From positions 2,842,987-2,906,986 of the forward strand of contig NZ_CP031153.1 of the NCBI RefSeq assembly GCF_003352465.1: DNA of 64,000 nucleotides, read 5' to 3'. The position numbers were made by a program, and so were the translations under genes. Source of the stretch: Kordia sp. SMS9 (GTDB lineage Bacteria > Bacteroidota > Bacteroidia > Flavobacteriales > Flavobacteriaceae). The notes under the pieces are model-generated. The model did no database searches, had not been told where the DNA came from, and saw nothing but the letters and a program-made list of their open reading frames with translations. Below are positions 52,306 through 61,472 of the stretch, piece by piece (positions within the stretch are counted from its first letter, which is position 1; the number at the start of each line of letters is the position of its first letter).

Positions 52306-53145
52306 TTAAAAAAAAGGATTTATGAACTGAATTTTTTCAGACTTTTTTAAAGTTCTCATAACTTCTATTTTTTTATGCTCATTGTTTGTTGCTGATGGCG
52401 GTTTTATTCCGTTTAATTTATACCAAACAACAAAATTTGCGGAAGAGTAGCCTTTGCAAACGTCTGTTACACTTGTTACGTAATGTTCTTTTTTTGAAGT
52501 TTCGCTATTAGTGATAGAAAGATGAATGTTGAAGTCTATTTCTAATTGATATTGATAGCTAGGAGATATATCTATTACATCTTTTGATCTTGTAAACTTT
52601 TTAAACTGACCTGTTTCTTTCCAGTTGGATTTAATACAGGGAACTATTTTTTGCTCAATAGACCATTTACCAAATATATGATTTACAGTAGTTGCTTCAA
52701 ATGAGTTGCACAAGATCGTTTTTTTCCAGTCTAGCTTTCTTGGATGAACTGAATTTGAATCAAAAAAAGCCATGGGATTTTCAATATTCCATAAGTTATT
52801 AGATCCAATCACGACAAGACTATCTTTAATTTTATTTTCTAAAGAAAAGTAGTTCTTTATTAAGTCTTTTTTTAATCGAGGTTCAAAATAGTTAGATACA
52901 CCTATGCTTCCATAAACGCTATCCAATTGCTCTTTGGCTTTTAATTCTATCCTATCTAAAGAAATATTTTTAAGTTCTAGAATAAGATCGTTGGCCACAT
53001 ATTTAAACTCATTGACACAAGAATCATTTACAGCATCTGTCACATACGCTCTTTCGTTTTCAGCAAGTCCTTTTCGTTCAGCGCGAGAACATGCAAAAAG
53101 AGTAGAAAGTACGAGAATCGGAATTATTTTTTGAACTATTTTCAT
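52306..53145 (-). CDS. Hypothetical lipoprotein, 279 aa
   Basis: MKIVQKIIPILVLSTLFAC is a lipoprotein signal with lipobox Cys19. The rest is a mixed alpha/beta protein with no recognised domain: DAVNDSCVNEFKYVANDLILEL, KKTILCNSFEATTVNHIFGKW, then ending in a Lys-rich segment. Probably anchored to the outer or inner membrane. Monocistronic: 106 bp to the next gene and 181 bp upstream. Confidence 0.7.
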   Translation of the reverse strand: MKIVQKIIPILVLSTLFACSRAERKGLAENERAYVTDAVNDSCVNEFKYVANDLILELKNISLDRIELKAKEQLDSVYGSIGVSNYFEPRLKKDLIKNYFSLENKIKDSLVVIGSNNLWNIENPMAFFDSNSVHPRKLDWKKTILCNSFEATTVNHIFGKWSIEQKIVPCIKSNWKETGQFKKFTRSKDVIDISPSYQYQLEIDFNIHLSITNSETSKKEHYVTSVTDVCKGYSSANFVVWYKLNGIKPPSATNNEHKKIEVMRTLKKSEKIQFINPFF

Positions 53146-53326
53146 GGTATTGGTGCAGTTGCGATAATTTGGATGAAAGTAAGAAAAACGCTTGTGTTTT
53201 TATAAAAATTAACGACTAATTACCATATTTTTGAATGCTTTCATTGAAAAGTGTTTTACTGTTTAAGCATAAATTGGACAATACGTTACCCTTTTTTTAA
53301 AATTTGATTTTATCCAAAAATCTAAC

Positions 53327-55069
53327 TCATTGTTCTTTCATAACAGCTTTCTTTCCCGTAGCTTTCGGTTGCGCCACCACTTTTTTCTTCTTTTCCATTG
53401 CTTTTTTCTTTTCCTCTTTGTCTGGTGGAAGTGCTTTAAGTATGGTTTTTGATGCCTTGTCTTGTGAATCTTGTTCTTCTTCTTGCAACGGATCCATCGG
53501 ATTGTTTAGTCCGCGAATCACTGGCAACACAAGATTGTTGTCGTCTTCATCAAAAATATCATCTTTGGAAAACATACGTTCGTCGCCACGCCAAATAAAA
53601 CCGCGGAGTTTACGTGCATTTTTGGGTAAATCTTTGTCAGGATAAATCACGCCATCGGGACGTGTGAAAAAAGTAATATCTTCTATTTGATTGTTGTTGA
53701 GTGTCAAATTGATCGCGCTGCAAATGGTTTTGTTAATTCCGATAAATTCGCCACTGTCATTGTACATAAAATATACAACTTCGGTGTTTTTGATGACATC
53801 AACTTCATACAATTTGTTGTCTCGGAACTTTCCGTATAAATTTTGACCTTTTACTTGATTGTAATTGTTTTCGCCAATCGTATCTTTTTGTACAATAAAT
53901 GCGTTGTTGATGACTTTTAACGAATCTAGCTTTTCAGTTTTTACATTTGAAATGAGGAAAATAGTATCGCCAGTCATTTGGCTGTCACCATTCCACATAA
54001 TTGGACGACGCAACATTTTGGTAATTCCCGATTTGTTGTCTGCAAACAAAGAATCGCACTTTCCGCTCATATCAGTTTTGAAAAACTTTACATTTTTATA
54101 AGCTCTAATGATGCGATCTTCTGCGGGTCCCGTAACTACCAAACGATCTCCGTGAATGTACATAGAATCAGTTTCTACCAAGGTAATCGCCACGGCGCGT
54201 TTGGTAATAAAAGCAGAATCTTTTGCTTTGTACACTTCGCCATAATGACCTTTTAAAATCATTTTATTGATGGTGTCCGTAATTTTTATATTGTTCGTCG
54301 CGGAAGCGAAATTGGTGTTTTTTTCAAAATACAAACTGTCTCCATTGATGATGCGGTTGTCATAATCAATCCGCGATTCTTTGACAAAATAGCCTCTTTC
54401 AGAAACCGTATTGTAAAACCCGCGTTTGCAAAATATCGTGTATTCTTTTCCTTTGATCGTAGACGGACCATACATATACGCGTGTTTGGAGTCTGTGTAA
54501 TAATCGAGTTGTGCAGAATTTACCGTATATTCAGGATTGTCAATTTGTACATCTTTTAAGAACTGATATTTGTTTCGCTGCATAAAATAACGCCCTTCAA
54601 TACTTGTCAGCGTAGATGCGCTATCTTTTACAATTCCTTTGGTGTTGAAATAGGCTTCTTGTGCGTTTCTGTCAAAATATAAGGTATCGGTTTGCAAGGT
54701 CATATCCGGATTTTGCAAACGCACATTTCGTTTGGAAACCGCTAATTTTTCATCGCCATCGTATTCGATGTATTCGCTCGACATTTCTAAGGAATCGCCT
54801 TGTTGAATAAAGACATTTCCATAGGCTTTTACCCAATTTCGATCCTGAAACAACACAGCTCTATCGCACCACATATCCATACCTTCATGCTCAAAACGCA
54901 CCTGTCCTTTATCAGTTTTGGAAAATATTTTAGCACCTGGAAATTTTTCTTCGTTCACGTTCAAGTTTCCACCATATACAATTTTGATAACGGTTTTTTT
55001 ACCAGGAATTTGCTGGTTTTGCGAAAACGCGATTTGTGCTAAAAAAAGTAAGACGAATAATTTCTTCAT
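53327..55069 (-). CDS. OstA/LptA-like LPS transport protein
   Basis: ATG 55069 (MKKLFVLLFLAQIAFSQ) is used, giving a signal peptide and about 580 aa; the longer frame from 55090 has no function. The mature N-terminal part has the OstA motifs DMWCDRAVLFQDRNWVKAYGNVFIQQGD and DTLYFDRNAQEAYFNTKG, beta-jellyroll repeats like those of LptA/LptD. The C-terminus is Lys-rich (EEKKKAMEKKKKVVAQP). Proposed role: periplasmic bridge that moves LPS/LOS to the outer membrane. Confidence 0.87.
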   Translation of the reverse strand: MKKLFVLLFLAQIAFSQNQQIPGKKTVIKIVYGGNLNVNEEKFPGAKIFSKTDKGQVRFEHEGMDMWCDRAVLFQDRNWVKAYGNVFIQQGDSLEMSSEYIEYDGDEKLAVSKRNVRLQNPDMTLQTDTLYFDRNAQEAYFNTKGIVKDSASTLTSIEGRYFMQRNKYQFLKDVQIDNPEYTVNSAQLDYYTDSKHAYMYGPSTIKGKEYTIFCKRGFYNTVSERGYFVKESRIDYDNRIINGDSLYFEKNTNFASATNNIKITDTINKMILKGHYGEVYKAKDSAFITKRAVAITLVETDSMYIHGDRLVVTGPAEDRIIRAYKNVKFFKTDMSGKCDSLFADNKSGITKMLRRPIMWNGDSQMTGDTIFLISNVKTEKLDSLKVINNAFIVQKDTIGENNYNQVKGQNLYGKFRDNKLYEVDVIKNTEVVYFMYNDSGEFIGINKTICSAINLTLNNNQIEDITFFTRPDGVIYPDKDLPKNARKLRGFIWRGDERMFSKDDIFDEDDNNLVLPVIRGLNNPMDPLQEEEQDSQDKASKTILKALPPDKEEKKKAMEKKKKVVAQPKATGKKAVMKEQ

Positions 55070-55332
55070 AAAGTCATTACAAAGTTGCAAATACCGATCA
55101 ATTCAAGATACATACAACTGTTAAAAATTCGCTCAAAAATAAACTTTTTTATGAGCAAACGTCCAAAATTATGAATTTTTAACGTCAAACACTTGAGATT
55201 TAAGAATCGCAAGGATTTCCCTTAAAATCGAGTAAAATCCTCACAAATTAATGTTAAAATTCAATATGCTTTATGTGTAGCTGTGGTAATATCCTATATA
55301 TTTAGGTGAATTATATAATCAAAACGTTAATT

Positions 55333-58182
55333 ATGAAAAAAATTATTTACTTGTTAGGGACTGTGTTCCTATTGAGTATAAGTGGTTTGCAAAGTGTGGC
55401 AGCACAATCGCAGCAAAGTGCTTCAAACACCTTGGAAATAAACGAAATAGTCAACACCATTCCGACCAATCCGAATGTGAAGATGGGGAAGTTGTCTAAC
55501 GGGCTTACCTATTATATTCAAAATAATGGAAAACCTGAAAATAAAGTCGAACTGCGTTTGGTTGTGAATGCAGGTTCTATTTTAGAAGATGAAGACCAAT
55601 TAGGATTGGCGCATTTCATGGAACACATGAATTTCAATGGAACTAAAAATTTTAAGAAAAATGAATTAGTAGATTACCTGCAAAGTATCGGAGTCAAATT
55701 TGGCGCGCACTTAAACGCATACACCAGTTTTGATGAAACCGTGTATATTTTACCAATTCCAAGTGACGATCCAGAAAAGCTAGAAAAAGGCTTTCAAATT
55801 ATAGAAGATTGGGCGCATAATGCGTTGCTAACGGATGAAGAAATTGACAATGAAAGAGGCGTAGTTTTAGAAGAATACCGCTTAGGAAAAGGCGCGGACG
55901 AACGTATGTTGCAAAAGTATTTACCAAAAATCATGTACGGATCTAAATATGCAAAACGTTTGCCAATTGGTAAAAAGGAAGTGTTAGAAACGTTCAAATA
56001 TGAGAGTTTACGTCGTTTTTATAAAGATTGGTATCGACCAGATTTAATGGCAGTAATCGCTGTAGGTGATGTAGATGTAAAGGTATTGGAAGAAAAAATA
56101 AAATCGCACTTTGGTAAAATTCCTGCGGCGGTGAATCCAAAACCACGCATGACGCATGATGTAAAAAATCATGAGGAAACGCTAATCGCTATTGAAACGG
56201 ACAAAGAAGCTTCTTTTGCAAGAGTGCAAGTGTTATTTAAAGACTTAGGCGTTCCAGAAAAAATTAAAACGGAAGCTGATTATAGAAAACAAATCATTGA
56301 AAATTTATTTTCGCAAATGATCAACAATCGTTTGAGTGAATTGACAGAATCTGAAAATCCACCATTTGTATTTGGTTCAAGTTATCACGGAGGAACGTGG
56401 GCGCGCACTAAAGAAGCGTATCAATCTACCGCAATGTCTGCACCCGATGGACAATTGACTGCGTTAGAAGCTTTATTAGAAGAAAACGAACGCGTTCGTA
56501 AATACGGTTTTGGTCAAGGTGAATTTGAAAGAGCTAAAAAAACTGTTTTAGCAAGATTGGAAAGAGCCTATAAAGACAGAAATAAAATGGAATCTTCGCG
56601 TATTGTAGGAGGATATGTGAGGAATTTTTTAGAAGGATCGCCAATTCCGGGTATGGAATGGACTTATAAATTTTTCAATGAGCAATTGCCAATGATTAAA
56701 TTGGAAGAAATTAACACGCTGATCAATCAATTCATACGAGATACCAATACTGTAATTGTATTAACTGGTCCTGAAAAAGAAGACGCGCCAAAAATTACAG
56801 AAGCGCAAGTGTTGGAAGTGTTGAAAAAGGTGAAAACCAAAGATGTACAACCGTATGAAGACAAAGCGGTTGGAAATAGTTTAATTTCTAATTTACCAGA
56901 TCCAGGAAAAGTAATTAATAAAAGTACAAATCCATCGATTGGCGTTACGACAATGAACTTGAGTAATGGCGCAAGAGTAATCTATAAAAAGACCGATTTT
57001 AAAAACGACGAAATTTTGTTTTCTGCCTACAGTTTAGGAGGAACTTCTTTATACAATGATGAAGATTACAAGACGATTGGTTTTGCAAATGGCGGATTGG
57101 CAGAAGCTGGCGTAAATGGTTTTTCGAAAGTAGATCTGCGAAAAATGATGTCTGGAAAAATAGCGCGTGTTTCACCTTATATAGGTTCTTACCGAGAAGG
57201 ATTTAACGGAAGTGCTACACCAAAAGATTTAGAAGAATTGTTCCAAATGACACATTTATACTTCACAAAATTGAACAAAGATCAAAAAGCATATAATTCT
57301 TTCATTAAAAAGCAAAAAGGGTTCTTAACAAATATGATGAAAAGTCCGCAATTCTATTTTCAGTTTGAAATGGGGAAATTCATGAATGATAAAAATCCAA
57401 GATATCAAGGATTTCCAACGCCTGAAATGATGGACGCGAGCGATTACGATTTGGCGTATGAAAAATACCAAGAACGTTTTGCAGATGCGGGCGACTTTAA
57501 TTTTTATTTTGTGGGGAATGTTGACGAGCAAAAATTACAAGAATATGCAGAAAAGTATTTGGCGAGTTTGCCAGGGAAAAACTCCAACGAACAACCAAAA
57601 TATTCTTCGTTTAGACCTTTAACAGGAAGTCACACAAAAATTATTGAAAAAGGAACAGATCCGAAAAGTTCGGTGCAAATCATCTTTAATGGAGAAGCCC
57701 AATACAATAGCAAAGATGCGAGAGCCATGCAGTTTTTAGGTGAAATTTTAAGCATAAAACTCATTGAAAAACTGCGTGAAGAAGAAGGTGGTGTCTACGG
57801 CGCAAGCGCTCGAGGTAGCATACGTTCTCATCCGTATGGTTGGTACAACATGCGAATTTCATTCCCGTGTGGTCCAGAAAATGTAGACAAATTGAAAACG
57901 GCTGCTTTGGGAGAATTGCAAGCGATCATTGACAATGGTCCCACAGAAAAAGATTTAAACAAAGTAAAAGAAGCAGCGTTGTTGGAAAACAAAGAAGATG
58001 TTAAAAAGAATAGATTCTGGCTACGTTATTTAAATTCGACAGATTACACAAAAAGAAATCCAAACAGAATCTTGAAATTTGAAGAATCTGTCAATGGAAT
58101 TACGGTAAAAGATGTGCAAGATATTGCCAAGAAATATTTGGCAGGAGATTATATTGTAGGAATACATAATCCTGAAAAATAA
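55333..58182 (+). CDS. M16 family zinc metallopeptidase (pitrilysin-like)
   Basis: ATG 55333 (MKKIIYLLGTVFLLSISG) starts a signal peptide and about 949 aa; the frame is open nine codons earlier. Inverted zinc motif HFMEH in LGLAHFMEHMNFNGTKNF with the downstream Glu in ERGVVLEEYRLG. A second, inactive M16 domain covers the C-terminal half (IEKLREEEGGVYGASARGS). These periplasmic or outer-membrane enzymes degrade peptides. A terminator follows at 58202-58232. Confidence 0.92.
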   Translation: MKKIIYLLGTVFLLSISGLQSVAAQSQQSASNTLEINEIVNTIPTNPNVKMGKLSNGLTYYIQNNGKPENKVELRLVVNAGSILEDEDQLGLAHFMEHMNFNGTKNFKKNELVDYLQSIGVKFGAHLNAYTSFDETVYILPIPSDDPEKLEKGFQIIEDWAHNALLTDEEIDNERGVVLEEYRLGKGADERMLQKYLPKIMYGSKYAKRLPIGKKEVLETFKYESLRRFYKDWYRPDLMAVIAVGDVDVKVLEEKIKSHFGKIPAAVNPKPRMTHDVKNHEETLIAIETDKEASFARVQVLFKDLGVPEKIKTEADYRKQIIENLFSQMINNRLSELTESENPPFVFGSSYHGGTWARTKEAYQSTAMSAPDGQLTALEALLEENERVRKYGFGQGEFERAKKTVLARLERAYKDRNKMESSRIVGGYVRNFLEGSPIPGMEWTYKFFNEQLPMIKLEEINTLINQFIRDTNTVIVLTGPEKEDAPKITEAQVLEVLKKVKTKDVQPYEDKAVGNSLISNLPDPGKVINKSTNPSIGVTTMNLSNGARVIYKKTDFKNDEILFSAYSLGGTSLYNDEDYKTIGFANGGLAEAGVNGFSKVDLRKMMSGKIARVSPYIGSYREGFNGSATPKDLEELFQMTHLYFTKLNKDQKAYNSFIKKQKGFLTNMMKSPQFYFQFEMGKFMNDKNPRYQGFPTPEMMDASDYDLAYEKYQERFADAGDFNFYFVGNVDEQKLQEYAEKYLASLPGKNSNEQPKYSSFRPLTGSHTKIIEKGTDPKSSVQIIFNGEAQYNSKDARAMQFLGEILSIKLIEKLREEEGGVYGASARGSIRSHPYGWYNMRISFPCGPENVDKLKTAALGELQAIIDNGPTEKDLNKVKEAALLENKEDVKKNRFWLRYLNSTDYTKRNPNRILKFEESVNGITVKDVQDIAKKYLAGDYIVGIHNPEK

Positions 58183-58201
58183 ACAAATACCATTACAAAG
58201 A

Positions 58202-58232
58202 AACCGCTTAGATTTTTCTAGGCGGTTTTTTT
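58202..58232 (+). terminator. Terminator of the M16 peptidase gene
   Basis: AACCGCTTAG (58202-58211), six-base loop, CTAGGCGGTT (58218-58227) with one G-T pair, followed by a T run. Confidence 0.85.
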
Positions 58233-58344
58233 ATGCCTGAATTTAATTGAAGTTTAACGAAACATTATCACCTTTGTTAATAATTTTCATTTCATTAACT
58301 CAATAATAATTGTATTTTTATCGCTTAAAATCCTCAAACTAACC

Positions 58345-59115
58345 ATGGGCAAAATAATTGCGATTGCAAATCAAAAAGGAGGCGTTGGAAAAACCACGAC
58401 TTCCGTTAATTTAGCCGCATCTTTAGGTGTACTTGAAAAGAAAGTATTGCTGATAGATGCTGATCCACAGGCAAACGCAACTTCAGGGTTGGGTATTGAT
58501 GTGGAAAGCGTTGAAAAAGGTACGTATCAAGTGTTAGAACATACCGCAAACGCAGCAGATGTAGTGATAGAAACAAGCTCTCCAAATTTGAGCATCATTC
58601 CTGCACATATTGATTTGGTAGCGATTGAAATTGAATTGGTCGATAAAGACAGACGCGAATACATGTTGCGAAAAGCAATTGCACCAATCAAAGATCAGTA
58701 TGATTATATTTTAATTGACTGTGCGCCATCTCTGGGATTATTAACTTTAAATGCGTTGACAGCTGCCGATGCAGTTATGATTCCGATACAATGTGAATAT
58801 TTCGCATTGGAAGGATTAGGAAAACTATTAAACACCATAAAAAGTGTTCAAAAAATACACAATCCTGCGTTAGATATTGAAGGATTGTTACTCACTATGT
58901 ACGATTCACGCTTGCGATTGTCGAATCAAGTAGTGGAAGAAGTGCAAAAACATTTCAATGATATGGTATTTTCAACCATCATTCAACGAAATGTACGATT
59001 GAGTGAAGCACCAAGTTACGGAGAAAGCATTATCAATTACGATGCAAGTAGCAAAGGTGCCAGCAATTACTTGAGTTTAGCACACGAAGTGATCAAAAAA
59101 AACAGTGGTAAATAA
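58345..59115 (+). CDS. parA: ParA chromosome-partitioning ATPase
   Basis: 256 aa. Deviant Walker A KGGVGKTTTSVNLA (KGGVGKT), VLLIDADPQANATSGLG (Walker A' with DADPQ), DYILIDCAPSLGLLTLNAL (Walker B). Length and motifs match chromosomal ParA/Soj rather than plasmid types. It works with ParB to segregate the origin region. Five bases separate it from parB; order parA-parB-DUF5683-dapB-lepB is conserved in Flavobacteriaceae. No parS palindrome was found by eye. Confidence 0.95.
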   Translation: MGKIIAIANQKGGVGKTTTSVNLAASLGVLEKKVLLIDADPQANATSGLGIDVESVEKGTYQVLEHTANAADVVIETSSPNLSIIPAHIDLVAIEIELVDKDRREYMLRKAIAPIKDQYDYILIDCAPSLGLLTLNALTAADAVMIPIQCEYFALEGLGKLLNTIKSVQKIHNPALDIEGLLLTMYDSRLRLSNQVVEEVQKHFNDMVFSTIIQRNVRLSEAPSYGESIINYDASSKGASNYLSLAHEVIKKNSGK

Positions 59116-59120
59116 GATTT

Positions 59121-60026
59121 ATGGCGAAGGCAACAAAAAAACAAGCATTAGGAAGAGGATTGTCAGCATTATTGAAAGATCCAGAAAATGATATCTCATC
59201 AGTTTCAGACAAAAATGCAGATCAAGTTGTAGGGAATATTGTCGAATTGTCTGTGGATACGATTGAAGTGAATCCGTTTCAACCGCGTACCAACTTCAAT
59301 GAAGAATCACTTCGCGAATTAGCATCTTCCATCAAAGAATTAGGCGTTATTCAACCTATTACAGTTCGTAAACTCGGTTTTGAAAGCTATCAACTAGTTT
59401 CAGGTGAACGTCGTTTTAGAGCGTCCAAACTCATCGGATTGGAAACCATTCCTGCCTATGTGCGTATTGCAAACGATCAAGAATCGTTGGAAATGGCGTT
59501 GGTGGAAAATATTCAACGTGCCGATTTAGATCCGATCGAAATTGCTTTATCCTATCAACGATTGATTGACGAAATCAGCTTAACGCAAGAACAAATGAGT
59601 CAGCGCGTAGGAAAAAAACGTTCTACGATTGCCAATTATTTACGTTTATTAAAATTAGATCCAATCATTCAAACAGGCATGCGCGATGGTTTTTTAAGTA
59701 TGGGACACGGACGTGCGTTGGTAAATATTGAAAACACCAACGATCAACTGGATATTTATGAAATGATTGTTTCCAAATCCTTATCCGTTCGCGATACGGA
59801 AGCATTGGTTAAAAACTATAAACAAGATAAAAATATTGATTCAAAGGCTGCTGAAAAAGAAGATGTTCCAAAATTTGTGCGCAAAGGAATTCGTGATTTC
59901 TCTGAATATTTTGGACAAAATGTAGACGTGAAAGTAGGGAAAAACGGCAAAGGAAAAATAACCATTCCGTTCAATTCTGAAGCCGATTTTACTCGAATCA
60001 AAAAATTACTAAAAGGTGGGAAATAA
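59121..60026 (+). CDS. parB: ParB chromosome-partitioning protein
   Basis: 301 aa. N-terminal KKQALGRGLSALL (ParA-stimulating segment), ParB box IEVNPFQPRTNFNEESL and GERRFRASKLIGL (CTPase GERRxRA), then ALVENIQRADLDPIEIA, and HTH TQEQMSQRVGKKRSTIANYLRLL. It binds parS and spreads as a CTP-dependent clamp. Downstream, the DUF5683 gene begins 11 bp before its stop. Confidence 0.95.
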   Translation: MAKATKKQALGRGLSALLKDPENDISSVSDKNADQVVGNIVELSVDTIEVNPFQPRTNFNEESLRELASSIKELGVIQPITVRKLGFESYQLVSGERRFRASKLIGLETIPAYVRIANDQESLEMALVENIQRADLDPIEIALSYQRLIDEISLTQEQMSQRVGKKRSTIANYLRLLKLDPIIQTGMRDGFLSMGHGRALVNIENTNDQLDIYEMIVSKSLSVRDTEALVKNYKQDKNIDSKAAEKEDVPKFVRKGIRDFSEYFGQNVDVKVGKNGKGKITIPFNSEADFTRIKKLLKGGK

Positions 60027-60648
60027 AATCATCATAGTACTCTGTCTCGTATTTTTTACGTGTCAACTCTCATGGGCACAAGAAAAAAAGGAAGAAGAAA
60101 CACAAGCACCTAAAGAAGAAAAAGCGACGGAAGCAGCTAAAAAAGAGGAATCTGTTTTAAAAGTAGAAAACGCTACGATAGTGGAAGAAAAAAAGGTGCT
60201 GGATCCGTTATCGCCTTCCAAAGCAGCTTTTTACTCTGCAATTTTACCAGGTTTGGGACAAGCGTACAACAAAAAATACTGGAAAATCCCAATTGTATAT
60301 GCAGCGATGGGAACAGGAATTTATTTCTACGTTACCAATAACAAAAATTACAATCGCTACCGACGTGCGTACAAAAGACGTTTGGCAGGTTTTACAGATG
60401 ACGAATTTCAAAACATTGTTGACAGCAACGATGCACTCATTGACGCACAAGAATTCTACCAACGAAATCGCGATTTATCCTTATTGCTCACGGTTGTTGC
60501 GTATGTGTTAAATATTGTAGATGCCAACGTTGATGCGCATTTGCTACAATTCAACGTAAGTGACGATTTGTCGTTGCGTCCGCATATTGATCAAAATCAA
60601 ATAGACTTTAACCGAAATCTTGGGTTGACGCTCAACTTTAAATTTTAA
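60016..60648 (+). CDS. DUF5683 secreted/membrane protein
   Basis: 210 aa, start GTG 60016 inside the end of parB (11-bp overlap). Signal peptide GNKIIIVLCLVFFTCQLSWAQ, then an acidic/Lys low-complexity linker (EKKEEETQAPKEEKATEAAK), and the DUF5683 core SPSKAAFYSAILPGLGQAYNKKYWKIPIVYA with VAYVLNIVDANVDAHL. It is consistently in the par operon of Flavobacteriaceae; role unknown, probably membrane-bound. Confidence 0.87.
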   Translation: MGNKIIIVLCLVFFTCQLSWAQEKKEEETQAPKEEKATEAAKKEESVLKVENATIVEEKKVLDPLSPSKAAFYSAILPGLGQAYNKKYWKIPIVYAAMGTGIYFYVTNNKNYNRYRRAYKRRLAGFTDDEFQNIVDSNDALIDAQEFYQRNRDLSLLLTVVAYVLNIVDANVDAHLLQFNVSDDLSLRPHIDQNQIDFNRNLGLTLNFKF

Positions 60649-60680
60649 CCTCAATATCACATTCCAAAAATAAAAGACGT

Positions 60681-61382
60681 ATGAATATTGCTTTGTTAGG
60701 ATATGGTAGAATGGGGAAGGAGATTGAAAAACTAGCGCTTTCGCGAGAACACACCATCGTTCATAAAATTCAGGGAAACATTCAAAATTATGACTTCAAA
60801 AATGTAGACGTAGCGATTGATTTCAGCATTCCAACAGCAGCTTTTGACAATATCACACATTGTATCAAACAGCAAATTCCTGTCATTTCAGGAACCACAG
60901 GTTGGCTTGAAAAATACGAGGAAGTTGTGAAACTGTGTGAAACAGAAAACAGTGCTTTTATTTACGCGTCTAACTTCAGTTTGGGTGTCAATATTTTCTT
61001 TGAGATGAATGCCTATTTGGCGAAAATGATGTCGCAATTGGAAGATTACAGCGTGAGCGTAGAAGAAATTCATCACACCAAAAAACTTGATGCACCAAGT
61101 GGAACCGCCATTACACTGGCAGAAGGAATCCTACAACATACCAATTATAATGATTGGAAATTAGGTAAAGCAGAAAATGAAGATGAAATTCCAATCGTAG
61201 CCAAACGCATTCCCGAAGTGCCAGGCACACACAAAATTACCTATGCATCTGCTATTGACAGTATTTCCATCAAACACGAAGCACACAACCGACAAGGTTT
61301 TGCGTTAGGTGCTGTAGTAGCCGCCGAATGGATTCAAGGAAAAAAAGGCGTATTTAGCATGAAAGACGTGTTAAACATATAA
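60681..61382 (+). CDS. dapB: 4-hydroxy-tetrahydrodipicolinate reductase
   Basis: 233 aa. N-terminal NAD(P) motif ALLGYGRMGKEIEKLA (G-x-G-x-x-G), ISGTTGW, ASNFSLGVNIF, and the signature EEIHHTKKLDAPSGTAITLAE (catalytic His pair and Lys). The short 230-240 aa form is typical of Bacteroidota. Reduces the product of DapA in lysine/DAP synthesis; dapD lies 25 kb away. Part of the par-lep gene run. Confidence 0.95.
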   Translation: MNIALLGYGRMGKEIEKLALSREHTIVHKIQGNIQNYDFKNVDVAIDFSIPTAAFDNITHCIKQQIPVISGTTGWLEKYEEVVKLCETENSAFIYASNFSLGVNIFFEMNAYLAKMMSQLEDYSVSVEEIHHTKKLDAPSGTAITLAEGILQHTNYNDWKLGKAENEDEIPIVAKRIPEVPGTHKITYASAIDSISIKHEAHNRQGFALGAVVAAEWIQGKKGVFSMKDVLNI

Positions 61383-61472
61383 TAAATACGAAATATATTC
61401 CTTTGAGCCTTATATATTTGTAAAATAACCAACAAAATTAGCTGTATTACAGCCACTTAAATAAACAATAAA

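Noticed and set aside
58345..60026. parS site or replication origin near parAB
   Set aside because: No TGTTTCACGTGAAACA-like palindrome or DnaA-box cluster was seen by eye; cannot be excluded elsewhere.
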